Source of the DNA: Chitinophagaceae bacterium C216
GTDB taxonomy: Bacteria; Bacteroidota; Bacteroidia; Chitinophagales; Chitinophagaceae
Direction: 5' to 3'
NCBI GenBank assembly: GCA_028485475.2
Contig: CP144143.1
Span: 2,604,001 to 2,668,000 of the forward strand
Length of the DNA stretch: 64,000 nt
The notes beneath the pieces were generated by a model. The model was not told the DNA's origin. It did no database searches and was given only the letters and a program-made list of their open reading frames with translations. A program made the position numbers and the translations under genes. Position 1 is the first letter of the stretch. Each line of letters starts with the position of its first letter. Shown here piece after piece: positions 28,563 through 36,009 of this stretch.

Positions 28563-28751
28563 TTACTTTTTGATTAGGTTAATAAATACTTCTGATTTTG
28601 CTCTTGGTGGAATACTGTTGTAACATTCGTTCATTGCTTTAATGACAAAATGCGGTTCAAAAATGGGCTTGTATTCGCAAGGGCAACCGCCAAACGGAGG
28701 AAATGGATTATCAAAAGTTCTGTCAAACAACACACCGATTATTTTACCATT
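28563..28751 (-). pseudogene. Short ORF remnant without a start codon
   Basis: On the minus strand the frame reads NGKIIGVLFDRTFDNPFPPF, then GGCPCEYKPIFEP and on to LIKK-stop, about 62 residues that look protein-like. Upstream the frame runs into heptamer repeats with no ATG, GTG or TTG. I do not recognise the family. It lies between the persulfide dioxygenase-like gene and the DUF2892 gene. Confidence 0.4.
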
Positions 28752-28754
28752 AAA

Positions 28755-28800
28755 GTTGAGAGTTGAAAGTTGAAAGTTGAAAGTTGAAAATTGAGCGTTG
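28755..28800. repeat. Heptamer repeat tract (GTTGAAA type)
   Basis: GTTGAGA/GTTGAAA units occur six times in succession. Related short tracts occur in the gaps at 30244-30262, 30340-30375, 31160-31185, 31253-31310 and 31705-31725, all within cassette C3. Confidence 0.75.
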
Positions 28801-28815
28801 AAATTGTAATCACTT

Positions 28816-30240
28816 TTAATTCTCCGCTTTCAATTTTCCACTATTAGGACATACGAAGTTGGTTTTAGGAACATTGGTTTTGGCAATGGCATTGAAACCG
28901 CCTTCTACTTCGGTAAAGTTTCTGTAACCTCTTGCCTGTAAAATGCTCGCTGCAATCATACTGCGGTAGCCTCCGGCACAATGCAGATAGAAATGTTCCT
29001 TCGGATCGATGTCTCTCATCCAATCGTTGATATAGGCCAATGGCCTGCTAAAGGCTTCTTCGATGTGTTCAGCTTCATATTCGCTTTCTTTACGAACATC
29101 TATTATTTTGCTTTCACCTATTTTTACTTCCGATGCAAATTGTTCCGGTGTAATGCGGTTTACGGTGTCGGTTTCTTTTCCTGCGTTTTTCCAAGTTGTA
29201 AAACCTCCTTTTAAGTATCCTAACACATGATCAAAGCCTACTCGACTCAAACGTGTTACCGCTTCTTCCTCCGTTCCGGGTTCTGAAACCAGCAGTATTG
29301 GTTGTGCTACATTTACAATCATAGCACCCACCCAAGGAGCAAAGTCACCATTCAATCCGATATTGATAGCTTGTGGAATAAATCCCTTTGCAAATTCCTT
29401 GTCACTTCGGGTGTCTAGAATCAATGCACCTGCACTTTCGGCCGCGGATTCAAATTCTTCCACTGATAGTGCCTTCAAGCCCTGTTTCAAAACTTCATCA
29501 AAACTGTCGTAACCTTTTTTGTTCATTGCTACGTTCATACCGAAGTAGGCAGGTGGCGGAAGTAAACCGTCTGTTACGGCTTTGATAAATGCCTCTTTGC
29601 TCGGCTGATTTAAAGCATAGTTCATTTTCTTTTGATTGCCCAATGTATCAACTGTTTCTTTCATCATATTTTTTCCGCAAGCCGAACCCGCACCGTGTGC
29701 AGGATAAACGGTTACGTCATCGGGCAAGGGTAAAATTTTGTTGTATAAACTTTCGTAAAGCAGTCCTGCTAATTCTTCCTGTGTCATATTGGCTGCCTTT
29801 TGTGCTAAGTCGGGTCTGCCAACATCACCCAAAAACAAGGTATCCCCGCTGAACAATGCTGTTTCTTTACCGTTTTCGTCAATCAATAAATAGCAAGAAC
29901 TTTCCATTGTGTGACCAGGCGTATGCAATACTTTAATTTTTACATTTCCGATTTCAAACACTTGGTTATCTTCTGCAACAATCGCTTCAAATTCGGGTTG
30001 AGCCGTAGGACCGTAAACAATAGGTGCATTTGTTTTTTTACTCAAATCAATATGTCCCGAAACAAAATCTGCATGAAAATGTGTTTCAAAAATGTATTTG
30101 AGTTTCACACCGTCTTTTTCCAAACGGTCAATGTAAGGTTGCGTTTCACGTAATGGGTCAATAATGGCTGCTTCGCCATTAGACGTGATGTAATATGCAC
30201 CTTGTGCCAAACACCCTGTATAAATTTGTTCTACTTTCAT
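28816..30240 (-). CDS. Metallo-beta-lactamase fold / double rhodanese protein (persulfide dioxygenase-like)
   Basis: A protein of 474 residues. The first 245 residues are an ETHE1-type metallo-beta-lactamase: ETHFHADFVSGH, HTPGHTMES, FSGDTLFLGDVGRPDL. Two rhodanese domains follow (about 260-360 and 375-465); only the second has the active Cys (HCAGGYRS). Expected role: oxidation of glutathione or low-molecular persulfide to sulfite, with sulfur transfer. I set the start at 30240 (MKVEQIYTGCLAQGAYY), as in the paralogue at 57183-58601. Confidence 0.88.
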   Translation of the reverse strand: MKVEQIYTGCLAQGAYYITSNGEAAIIDPLRETQPYIDRLEKDGVKLKYIFETHFHADFVSGHIDLSKKTNAPIVYGPTAQPEFEAIVAEDNQVFEIGNVKIKVLHTPGHTMESSCYLLIDENGKETALFSGDTLFLGDVGRPDLAQKAANMTQEELAGLLYESLYNKILPLPDDVTVYPAHGAGSACGKNMMKETVDTLGNQKKMNYALNQPSKEAFIKAVTDGLLPPPAYFGMNVAMNKKGYDSFDEVLKQGLKALSVEEFESAAESAGALILDTRSDKEFAKGFIPQAINIGLNGDFAPWVGAMIVNVAQPILLVSEPGTEEEAVTRLSRVGFDHVLGYLKGGFTTWKNAGKETDTVNRITPEQFASEVKIGESKIIDVRKESEYEAEHIEEAFSRPLAYINDWMRDIDPKEHFYLHCAGGYRSMIAASILQARGYRNFTEVEGGFNAIAKTNVPKTNFVCPNSGKLKAEN

Positions 30241-30312
30241 AATAATTGAGAATTGAAAATTGAAAATGGCTTTTTCTTTTGGCAAATTTCCGATGATAAA
30301 TTTATCTGTACA

Positions 30313-30326
30313 GCTACTTTTGTTAC
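30313..30326. promoter_or_regulatory. Degenerate Crp/Fnr-type box upstream of the persulfide dioxygenase-like gene
   Basis: GCTAC-TTTT-GTTAC, a variant of the GTAAC-N4-GTTAC palindrome of the 49-60 kb locus, lies 73 bp before the start. The flanking ACAGCTACTTTTGTTACA is repeated before the TauE gene. Confidence 0.5.
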
Positions 30327-30365
30327 AGAACAGTTGAAAATTGTATAACTCTCCACTTTCCACTC

Positions 30366-31154
30366 TCAACTCAACAAAGTTTCTTTGATGATGATGTAAA
30401 TGCCCACTACCAACACAAACCAACCAAATGCAGGTTTGAGTTTTGAGCCGTCAATTTTTTTAGAAAGTGCCATTCCGATAATAATTCCGACAATGGCAAA
30501 GGCGGTAACATTTGCAAGGAAAATATAATCAATAGCGGTTTCGCTACTTTCGCCAAAGAAACCAATCAATGATTTTGCGGCAATGATTACTAACGAAGTT
30601 CCAACCGCTTCTTTCATTGGCAATTTGCTCAACAGCACCAATGCCGGAATAATCAAAAAGCCGCCACCTGCACCTACAAGCCCTGTCAAAATTCCTACAA
30701 CTGTTCCCTCAACAAGAATTAGCGGATAATTGAATTTCTGTTTTTGTGGTTCTTCATCGCAACATTTTTTATCCTTTTTAATCATACTGTAAGAAGCGAA
30801 AATCATTAGTACGGCAAAAAGCAACATCAGTAAAATACTTTTGGTGACGGTAAAATTTCCGATACTAAAAATTTCTTGTGGAATGGCAGGAACGATAAAA
30901 GCCCTTGTAAGAAAAACGGCTGCAATGGACGGAATACCGAACACAACAGCCGTTTTGATATTAACCAAACCTTTTTTGAAGTATGAAAATGAACCTATAA
31001 CACTTGTCGTTCCGACAATAAAAAGAGAATAGGCGGTTGCTAAAACTGCGTCCACACTAAACAGATAAACCAAAACAGGAACGGTAAGAATACTGCCACC
31101 GCCACCGATTAGTCCTAATGCAACACCTATAAAAATTGATGCTAAATAACCCAT
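30366..31154 (-). CDS. TauE/SafE family sulfite exporter-like protein
   Basis: A protein of 262 residues with about eight helices and the two TauE repeats: IGGGGSILTVPVLVY near the start and GLVGAGGGFLIIPALVL in the middle. The second repeat follows a cytoplasmic loop with KKCCDEE. It should export sulfite or a sulfonate from the cytoplasm, removing the product of persulfide oxidation. Start set at the ATG at 31154. A close paralogue is at 58695-59498 next to the same kind of partner gene. Confidence 0.87.
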   Translation of the reverse strand: MGYLASIFIGVALGLIGGGGSILTVPVLVYLFSVDAVLATAYSLFIVGTTSVIGSFSYFKKGLVNIKTAVVFGIPSIAAVFLTRAFIVPAIPQEIFSIGNFTVTKSILLMLLFAVLMIFASYSMIKKDKKCCDEEPQKQKFNYPLILVEGTVVGILTGLVGAGGGFLIIPALVLLSKLPMKEAVGTSLVIIAAKSLIGFFGESSETAIDYIFLANVTAFAIVGIIIGMALSKKIDGSKLKPAFGWFVLVVGIYIIIKETLLS

Positions 31155-31231
31155 ATACAATTGAAAATTGAGAGTTGAAAATTGAAAATTTTTGAACTCT
31201 GCAAAATTCTGATAGTGGATTTTCTTTTACA

Positions 31232-31245
31232 GCTACTTTTGTTAC
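31232..31245. promoter_or_regulatory. Degenerate Crp/Fnr-type box upstream of the TauE gene
   Basis: GCTAC-TTTT-GTTAC with the same ACA flank as the box at 30313, 78 bp before the TauE start. Confidence 0.5.
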
Positions 31246-31252
31246 ATAATAA

Positions 31253-31310
31253 TGGAAAGTGGAAAGTGGAAAGTGGAAAGTGGAAAGTGGAAAATCGAGA
31301 ATCGAAAAAT
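31253..31310. repeat. Heptamer repeat tract (GTGGAAA type)
   Basis: Six consecutive GTGGAAA-like units, then two decayed ones, in the gap between the TauE gene and the four-helix bundle gene. Confidence 0.75.
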
Positions 31311-31328
31311 TGTATCTCTTTCAGTTTC

Positions 31329-31688
31329 TCAAATCTTATTCAGTTTTTGTTTCGTAGTTTTTACTATCGATGCTAACATTTTTACAAGTTCTTCTGCGTC
31401 ATTATGTATAGATTGAAATTCTTGTTGCGAAAGATAGTCAGTTTCTTTCATTAAAATAATCCAGTATAGCGTTTCGTTAGCTTCCTTTAGCGATATGTTC
31501 ATTTTATTAAGAAAATCGGATTTAGACTGTGCGTGTTCAGCTTCTCTGACTAAAGCCCCGATTGCTGTTCCACTTCTCAAAAATTGCTTAGACAATACAA
31601 ACTCTCTTTTTTGTTCCGATAGGTATTGATACAATTTTACTACCCTGATGGCAAACTTCAAACTCTTTTCAGCTATTCCATTTTCCAT
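31329..31688 (-). CDS. Four helix bundle protein (S23 / rRNA intervening-sequence type)
   Basis: A protein of 119 residues: SLKFAIRVVKLYQYLSEQKR, then LRSGTAIGALVREAEHAQSK, the standard S23/TIGR02436 pattern, then helices to the end. Such proteins occur in rRNA intervening sequences and as free genes of unknown role, often next to mobile sequence. It splits the TauE gene from the Crp/Fnr gene and is probably a passenger. Confidence 0.85.
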   Translation of the reverse strand: MENGIAEKSLKFAIRVVKLYQYLSEQKREFVLSKQFLRSGTAIGALVREAEHAQSKSDFLNKMNISLKEANETLYWIILMKETDYLSQQEFQSIHNDAEELVKMLASIVKTTKQKLNKI

Positions 31689-31714
31689 AAAAATTAATTT
31701 TTAACTTATCACTT

Positions 31715-32344
31715 TCAATTTTCAACTAAAACAATTTTGTTTCTACCCAACTTAACTTTTCCGATTTCTTCCAATTGTTTTAACAATCGCGAAACCACAA
31801 CACGGGCAGTCCCTAACTCGTTGGCCAATTGTTCGTGGGTGATATTCAAGGTGTGGTTTCCTGTGAGCTCAACTTTTTTGTGGAGTAAGTCCAACATTCT
31901 TTCATCTACTTTTTTAAAAGCAATAGCGTTTACAACTTCCAATAATTCTTCAAAACGTTTGTGATACAAACGGAAAATGTAATCTAACCATTGCGGATAT
32001 TCTTTGATAAACAACGATACTTTTTCAAGGGGTAAAAAAAGTATTTCAGCATCGTCTTCAACTTCCGCTTTTACTTTACTTGTTTCGTTGTGCAAACCGC
32101 CCAAAAACGACATAATGCAACTTTCGCCCGTCTTGATGTAATACAACAAAATTTCTCTTCCGTCTTCTTCTGTTCGGATAACTTTCAAAGTTCCTTTGGT
32201 AACAATAGGAATAGAACGAATGTGTGCATTTTCGTTTAGAATAATGTCGCCTGCTTTATAGGTTTTTTGTATGCTGTATTGTTGTAGTTTTGCTACTAAT
32301 TCGGGTGATGTCTTAAACTCTGTTATCTGTTGTAATTCTTCCAT
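31715..32344 (-). CDS. Crp/Fnr family transcriptional regulator (cassette C3)
   Basis: A protein of 209 residues with an effector domain (YKAGDIILNENAHIRSIPIVTKGTL) and a C-terminal winged helix (ITHEQLANELGTARVVVSRLLKQLEEIG). There is no N-terminal cysteine cluster, so it is not a classic oxygen-sensing Fnr. A TAACTTTG promoter box (minus strand) lies just before the start. It heads cassette C3 and is the candidate reader of the GTAAC-N4-GTTAC boxes at both sulfur loci (inference). Confidence 0.87.
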   Translation of the reverse strand: MEELQQITEFKTSPELVAKLQQYSIQKTYKAGDIILNENAHIRSIPIVTKGTLKVIRTEEDGREILLYYIKTGESCIMSFLGGLHNETSKVKAEVEDDAEILFLPLEKVSLFIKEYPQWLDYIFRLYHKRFEELLEVVNAIAFKKVDERMLDLLHKKVELTGNHTLNITHEQLANELGTARVVVSRLLKQLEEIGKVKLGRNKIVLVEN

Positions 32345-32390
32345 TTTGCAAAGTTACAATTTTGTTTGGGTGGTGGGTGGGCTTGGTTGG

Positions 32391-32455
32391 GGCAAAATTA
32401 AATGTGGTGTTTTTGTGTCGGCTTGTGTGGTGGCAAACACATCTTTTAATTTTGC
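32391..32455. repeat. H2-type hairpin c, 5' side of cassette C3
   Basis: GCAAAATTAAATGTGGTGTTT pairs imperfectly with the segment AAACACATCTTTTAATTTTG at 32435; loop TTTGTGTCGGCTTGTGTGGT. The AATGTG element is in the left arm here, so its orientation differs from H2b and H2e. Confidence 0.65.
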
Positions 32456-32520
32456 GAAGCGTTGGCAATTTTTCTGTTTGATGTCTGTCCGTTGATGTCT
32501 GCACGGTGGTCTGGTAGGGT

Positions 32521-32725
32521 TGCCGATAACGTTTTCGGGCTTGGCGAAGGAGCGGATTAGAAAGCCTAAACTTTCAATTTAGCACTAATGTGAGCAAAAC
32601 CATTTTTTCTATTTGCTAATTTACATTTTAAAAGCAAATAAAAAATGGTTTTGTGGTTAAATGTACAAACTTTGAATTTAGCACTTAACCCGCTCTTTTG
32701 CAAAACCCTTGTTAGTGGCTGTGGC
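32521..32725. repeat. attC-like repeat A4 (extended stem)
   Basis: Left end GCCGATAACG, left arm GGGCTTGGCGAAGGAGCGG, right arm CCGCTCTTTTGCAAAACCC, right end TTGTTAGTGGCTGTGGC. It is longer than the others because the loop holds a second hairpin, AAAACCATTTTTTCTATTTG paired with CAAATAAAAAATGGTTTT, which recalls the variable terminal structure of attC sites. Confidence 0.85.
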
Positions 32726-32824
32726 TATTAGTCATTCACTATAATTTAGTTTTAAGTAACAAAACATTTAATGGTGAAAAGCCGTTTATTAGGCAATCTT
32801 AACATAATCCAATCAAAATAACTG

Positions 32825-32832
32825 TACCTTTG
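32825..32832 (+). promoter_or_regulatory. -7 promoter box TACCTTTG next to a start codon
   Basis: TACCTTTG fits the Bacteroidota -7 consensus and ends 5 bp before the ATG at 32838. A start of transcription at the usual distance would fall at the ATG, so the mRNA may be leaderless or translation may begin further in. Confidence 0.45.
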
Positions 32833-32837
32833 CAAGG

Positions 32838-33212
32838 ATGACGAAAAAGGAAAGCCATATCAAAAAAATCAGACACATAGTATTGATGTGGTTTGTTCTG
32901 TTTTCGTTAAGTCCTTGTACTGTCAAGGAGGCATTGTCTCAAGTAGTTAATATGGATTATGTCAAACCGCTCAACAAGTCAAAGACAATTGCTCCGACAA
33001 CCAGCTGTTCGTATTCGCAAAATGATAACCAGCAAATTTCGGTTGTAAAAAAAGCGAAAATTAATAAAGAAATTGAGCCTGTTCAGGTTGTCAACAATTT
33101 GTGTTTTACGGTACTTTCTTCCAAAATTTACAACGATTACTCAAAAACATCTTCGGGTAACAGTCCTCCAAAATATATTTTATACAAACGGCTGAAAATT
33201 GATATAGCGTAA
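32838..33212 (+). CDS. Small exported protein with a PCTVK motif, upstream of DoxX (cassette C4)
   Basis: A protein of 124 residues. A basic start and one hydrophobic segment (HIVLMWFVLFSLSPC) lead to CTVKEALSQ; the rest is polar with three more Cys. No known domain. The gene at 49771-50124 has the same layout (one helix, PCSVKRDLKQ, polar tail) and also precedes a DoxX-type gene, so the two define a small family tied to DoxX. Might be a membrane-tethered partner (inference). Read on the + strand, opposite to most of the array. Confidence 0.6.
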   Translation: MTKKESHIKKIRHIVLMWFVLFSLSPCTVKEALSQVVNMDYVKPLNKSKTIAPTTSCSYSQNDNQQISVVKKAKINKEIEPVQVVNNLCFTVLSSKIYNDYSKTSSGNSPPKYILYKRLKIDIA

Positions 33213-33266
33213 TTTTTCTTTCGCATTATCATATCATTTTCACGTTTAATTAAAATATAAAAATCA

Positions 33267-34274
33267 ATGAAACAACATATTGACAGTGCAGTCGGCAAGG
33301 CTGGACTATTTACGCTATCCCTACGTTGGGTAATCGGCTGGACTTATTTTTCCGCTTTTTGGCGAAGGTTGATTATAGACAACAAACTTATTCCCGAAGA
33401 AGCGGGCTATATAGGTGAAAAATTCAATCACTTTCTTCCCAATGCTTTGGGCATAAAACCGATTATTGAATATTTGGTTTCCAACCCCGAAGCGTTGCAA
33501 ATTTCAATGGTTATTTTTACGATTGTAGAGGCCATTGTCGGCTTGTTCATTATTTTTGGGTTATTTACAAGGCTGATGAGCATTGGGGTGTTCTTTTTGG
33601 CGATGGGAATTCTTTTGGGTTCTGGTTGGATTGGAACGACTTGTTTGGACGAATGGCAAATAGGTGTGTTGGGTGTGGCAAGTGGCTTTGTCTTGTTCTT
33701 AACAGGTAGCGGAGCTTATTCGTTAGACAATTATTTAATGAATAAACCCTATCAGTTTACCAATAAAAAATGGTTTGCTTTTTTAGGTTCGGGCGAGCTT
33801 CCAATAAAAAATTTAGCTCCAAAAGTTCTGGTCATGTCGTTGCTTATTTTTGGATTAACTTTGTTTACCAATCAGTATTTTCACGGAGGTGTATTTGGTA
33901 CGCTTCATAACAAATCGGTAAAGCCCAAAGTTGAAATTTCAAATATTCAGCAAAACGGCTCACAACTTTCTTTTCAACTATTCAGGGTTGAGGGTGCGGA
34001 TGTTTACGGTTCGTTTTTGATTGGTATACAGATTTTGGACGAAAACAATCAGGTCATAAAGTCCATTGGGCAAGAGGAACTAGCTCAATTTCCGAAAGAA
34101 AAAATAAATAATCATTATGTGGCAAAAATCAAACCGGGAAAACATAGCCTGATTTTACCGCTTGGTGCAAAAGCCGATTTGACGATTGACTTAGAAGGAA
34201 TTACGCTCAAAGAAAATTACGCATTGAAACTGATTGATATCAGCGGAATAGAATGGATTACTGAAATAAAATAA
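33267..34274 (+). CDS. DoxD/DoxA fusion: thiosulfate:quinone oxidoreductase-like protein (cassette C4)
   Basis: A protein of 335 residues. The first 170 residues with four helices resemble DoxD/DoxX (LRWVIGWTYFSAFWRR; GSGWIGTTCLDEWQIGV). The last 140 residues after the fifth helix (NQYFHGGVFGTLHNKSVKPKVEISN) resemble DoxA. In Acidianus the DoxDA complex oxidises thiosulfate to tetrathionate and reduces quinone (established). Fusion of both parts is common in Bacteroidota. It matches the sulfur theme of C3. Confidence 0.83.
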   Translation: MKQHIDSAVGKAGLFTLSLRWVIGWTYFSAFWRRLIIDNKLIPEEAGYIGEKFNHFLPNALGIKPIIEYLVSNPEALQISMVIFTIVEAIVGLFIIFGLFTRLMSIGVFFLAMGILLGSGWIGTTCLDEWQIGVLGVASGFVLFLTGSGAYSLDNYLMNKPYQFTNKKWFAFLGSGELPIKNLAPKVLVMSLLIFGLTLFTNQYFHGGVFGTLHNKSVKPKVEISNIQQNGSQLSFQLFRVEGADVYGSFLIGIQILDENNQVIKSIGQEELAQFPKEKINNHYVAKIKPGKHSLILPLGAKADLTIDLEGITLKENYALKLIDISGIEWITEIK

Positions 34275-34288
34275 CAGATTTGTTAGCA

Positions 34289-34325
34289 TAAAAAAGCTGT
34301 CATGATAATGCGACAGCTTTTTTTG
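34289..34325 (+). terminator. Rho-independent terminator after the DoxD/A gene
   Basis: AAAAAGCTGTC pairs with GACAGC followed by seven T; it ends the only + strand cassette operon. Confidence 0.85.
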
Positions 34326-34402
34326 TTTTTTGGAATGTCGGTAAAAACTAAATGTGCCTGTTGAATTTCAGGTTTATGGCTGTTGTTGTCGGCGGTGCCA
34401 TT

Positions 34403-34543
34403 GCCACTAACGTTTTGGGGCTTGGCGTTCGTGCGGGTTTTCGGAGCGATTCACTGTCCGCCCAACGTAAAGTTTCTTAGGCGCAAAAATACTCAGTTTT
34501 AGCCATACAGTCCGCATTACGCTTATACAATGTTGGCAACTGG
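34403..34543. repeat. attC-like repeat A5 (hybrid arms)
   Basis: Left end GCCACTAACG and left arm GGCTTGGCGTTCGTGCGGG resemble A1. The right arm TCCGCATTACGCTTATACAA and end TGTTGGCAACTGGC resemble R1. The outer parts of the two arms do not pair well with each other, unlike in other repeats. Confidence 0.82.
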
Positions 34544-34549
34544 CTTTTT

Positions 34550-34927
34550 TCAAAATTCAATAAGATATGTCTGTATAGATTTTAGGAGTGTCCCCTTAAA
34601 GCCTTTAAACTTATACACATTACAAAACGCAAATTTTAAATCATCTGATGTAACCACAGTTCCATTTGCAGAAGCTTCGTTTCCATGAGTTATAATGGCG
34701 TCTATGACAAGTTCTTTCACATTCCACAACGGGCTATCCAATATTCTTTTTTCAAATTCCTCCTTATTGGTAATCGTATGGTTCCCAACAATTTCCCAAT
34801 GGATATTGTCTGTGATGTTTTCTATTACAAAGTTGCTATCGCTATTAGCTAAAGCAATGTGAAACTGTTTTAGAAATTCCTTCCTTGGGGCATTACCGCA
34901 ATCTGCTTCTACTGTGACTTTTACCAT
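34550..34927 (-). CDS. SnoaL/NTF2-like small protein (cassette C5)
   Basis: A protein of 125 residues: FLKQFHIALANSDSNFVIEN, then ITDNIHWEIVGNHTITNKEE and strands to the end, the cone-shaped NTF2/SnoaL pattern of binding proteins or enzymes. No catalytic pair can be assigned. It follows the AraC-family gene at 13 bp. Its stop lies 6 bp from the A5 end, as expected for a cassette gene. Confidence 0.78.
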   Translation of the reverse strand: MVKVTVEADCGNAPRKEFLKQFHIALANSDSNFVIENITDNIHWEIVGNHTITNKEEFEKRILDSPLWNVKELVIDAIITHGNEASANGTVVTSDDLKFAFCNVYKFKGFKGTLLKSIQTYLIEF

Positions 34928-34940
34928 AATCTATTTTGTT

Positions 34941-35849
34941 TTAATTCTTTTTCACAGGTATACAGAAAACTATGGTGAGTATCCCTTCTTTAGGTGGTTC
35001 GGGATAAACTTGATAAGGAATTTTATCAATTGGATGATATCCAATTGATAAAATTTCCTCCCCGTAAATCCAATTCCAGGCCATTGGAATCTCTTGAGGT
35101 TTCAGCTTAAATTTGGCCACATAATATTTGCCATAAGGTATCGTGGTTTTCCCTATGCTACCGTTTACTTCGGTATCTTCAGGAACAGTAATGCATACAC
35201 TCATTCGCTGCTTGTCCTCCGGTGTTAACTCGGGGTCATCGTAATGGATGACAATGGATTCAGGATGGTGTTTAAGTAAGCTGTTCTTTCCTGCCCAATC
35301 ATAGTGTTGGTTAAACAGCTTTTCGTAAATATCTACATTTTGCCTATATGAACCGATATGCTTGATATAAGCGATAGTTTTTTCAGGTAATGATCGAATG
35401 TTTGCTTCAACTAACTGTTCCATATCTCTATAAATTTTAAGTTCGGAACAAAAGTATTTGGCTTTGAAAGAAGAAGTTTGATGAATATTGCTCTGTTGTA
35501 TTTTTTGTTTTTTAAATGCGGTGGGTGAGATGTTGAAGTGCAAAGTAAACTGGCGTGAAAAAACAGCTAAATCGTTAAAACCGCATTCGAATGCAATTTC
35601 AGTAATCTTAGCTTTTGGCTTTAGTCGCAATAGATAATTTGCGCGCTCTAATCTGATTCTTTGAATAAATTTAAAAGGTGTTTCGCCTACCAAGGCACTA
35701 AATATTCTTGAAAAATGAAATTTTGAGAAATGGGATAGCTTGGTCAAGTCGTCAAGGTTTAGTTGAGCATCAATGTTTTCGTCTATATAATCAAAAACTT
35801 TATTGAGCCGTTCTAAATAATGGATTTTATTTTTTTCATTAGGATTCAT
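34941..35849 (-). CDS. AraC-family regulator with GyrI-like effector domain (cassette C5)
   Basis: A protein of 302 residues. Residues 15-112 are an AraC helix-turn-helix pair (FSKFHFSRIFSALVGETPFKF; ITEIAFECGFNDLAVFSRQF). Residues 140-302 resemble the GyrI-like small-molecule binding domain of Rob/SbmC-type proteins (LPEKTIAYIKHIGSY; GKYYVAKF). It likely senses a drug-like ligand. The start codon lies 13 bp from the A6 end, which leaves almost no room for a promoter, so transcription probably enters from a neighbouring cassette. Confidence 0.87.
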   Translation of the reverse strand: MNPNEKNKIHYLERLNKVFDYIDENIDAQLNLDDLTKLSHFSKFHFSRIFSALVGETPFKFIQRIRLERANYLLRLKPKAKITEIAFECGFNDLAVFSRQFTLHFNISPTAFKKQKIQQSNIHQTSSFKAKYFCSELKIYRDMEQLVEANIRSLPEKTIAYIKHIGSYRQNVDIYEKLFNQHYDWAGKNSLLKHHPESIVIHYDDPELTPEDKQRMSVCITVPEDTEVNGSIGKTTIPYGKYYVAKFKLKPQEIPMAWNWIYGEEILSIGYHPIDKIPYQVYPEPPKEGILTIVFCIPVKKN

Positions 35850-35861
35850 TTTAGTTTAGCT

Positions 35862-36002
35862 TGTTGCCAACGGTTTGGCGCTTGGCGCAGTGGCGAATTT
35901 CGGAGCACAAAACTGTCAATACACCACAAAAGTTGATGCGAGGTATAATGTTCAATTAACCACGTCACCCGCCATTGAGCCAAACGTCTGTTATAGCCAG
36001 TG
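35862..36002. repeat. attC-like repeat A6
   Basis: Left end TTGCCAACGG, left arm GCTTGGCGCAGTGGCG, interior TTTCGGAGCACAAAACTGTC, right arm CGCCATTGAGCCAAAC, right end TGTTATAGCCAGTGG. Confidence 0.88.
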
Positions 36003-36009
36003 GTTTTTG

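Noticed and set aside
30241..30423. N-terminal extension of the 28816 persulfide dioxygenase-like protein
   Set aside because: The added residues cover the promoter and heptamer repeats and do not occur in the paralogue at 57183, which begins with the same MKVEQIYTG.
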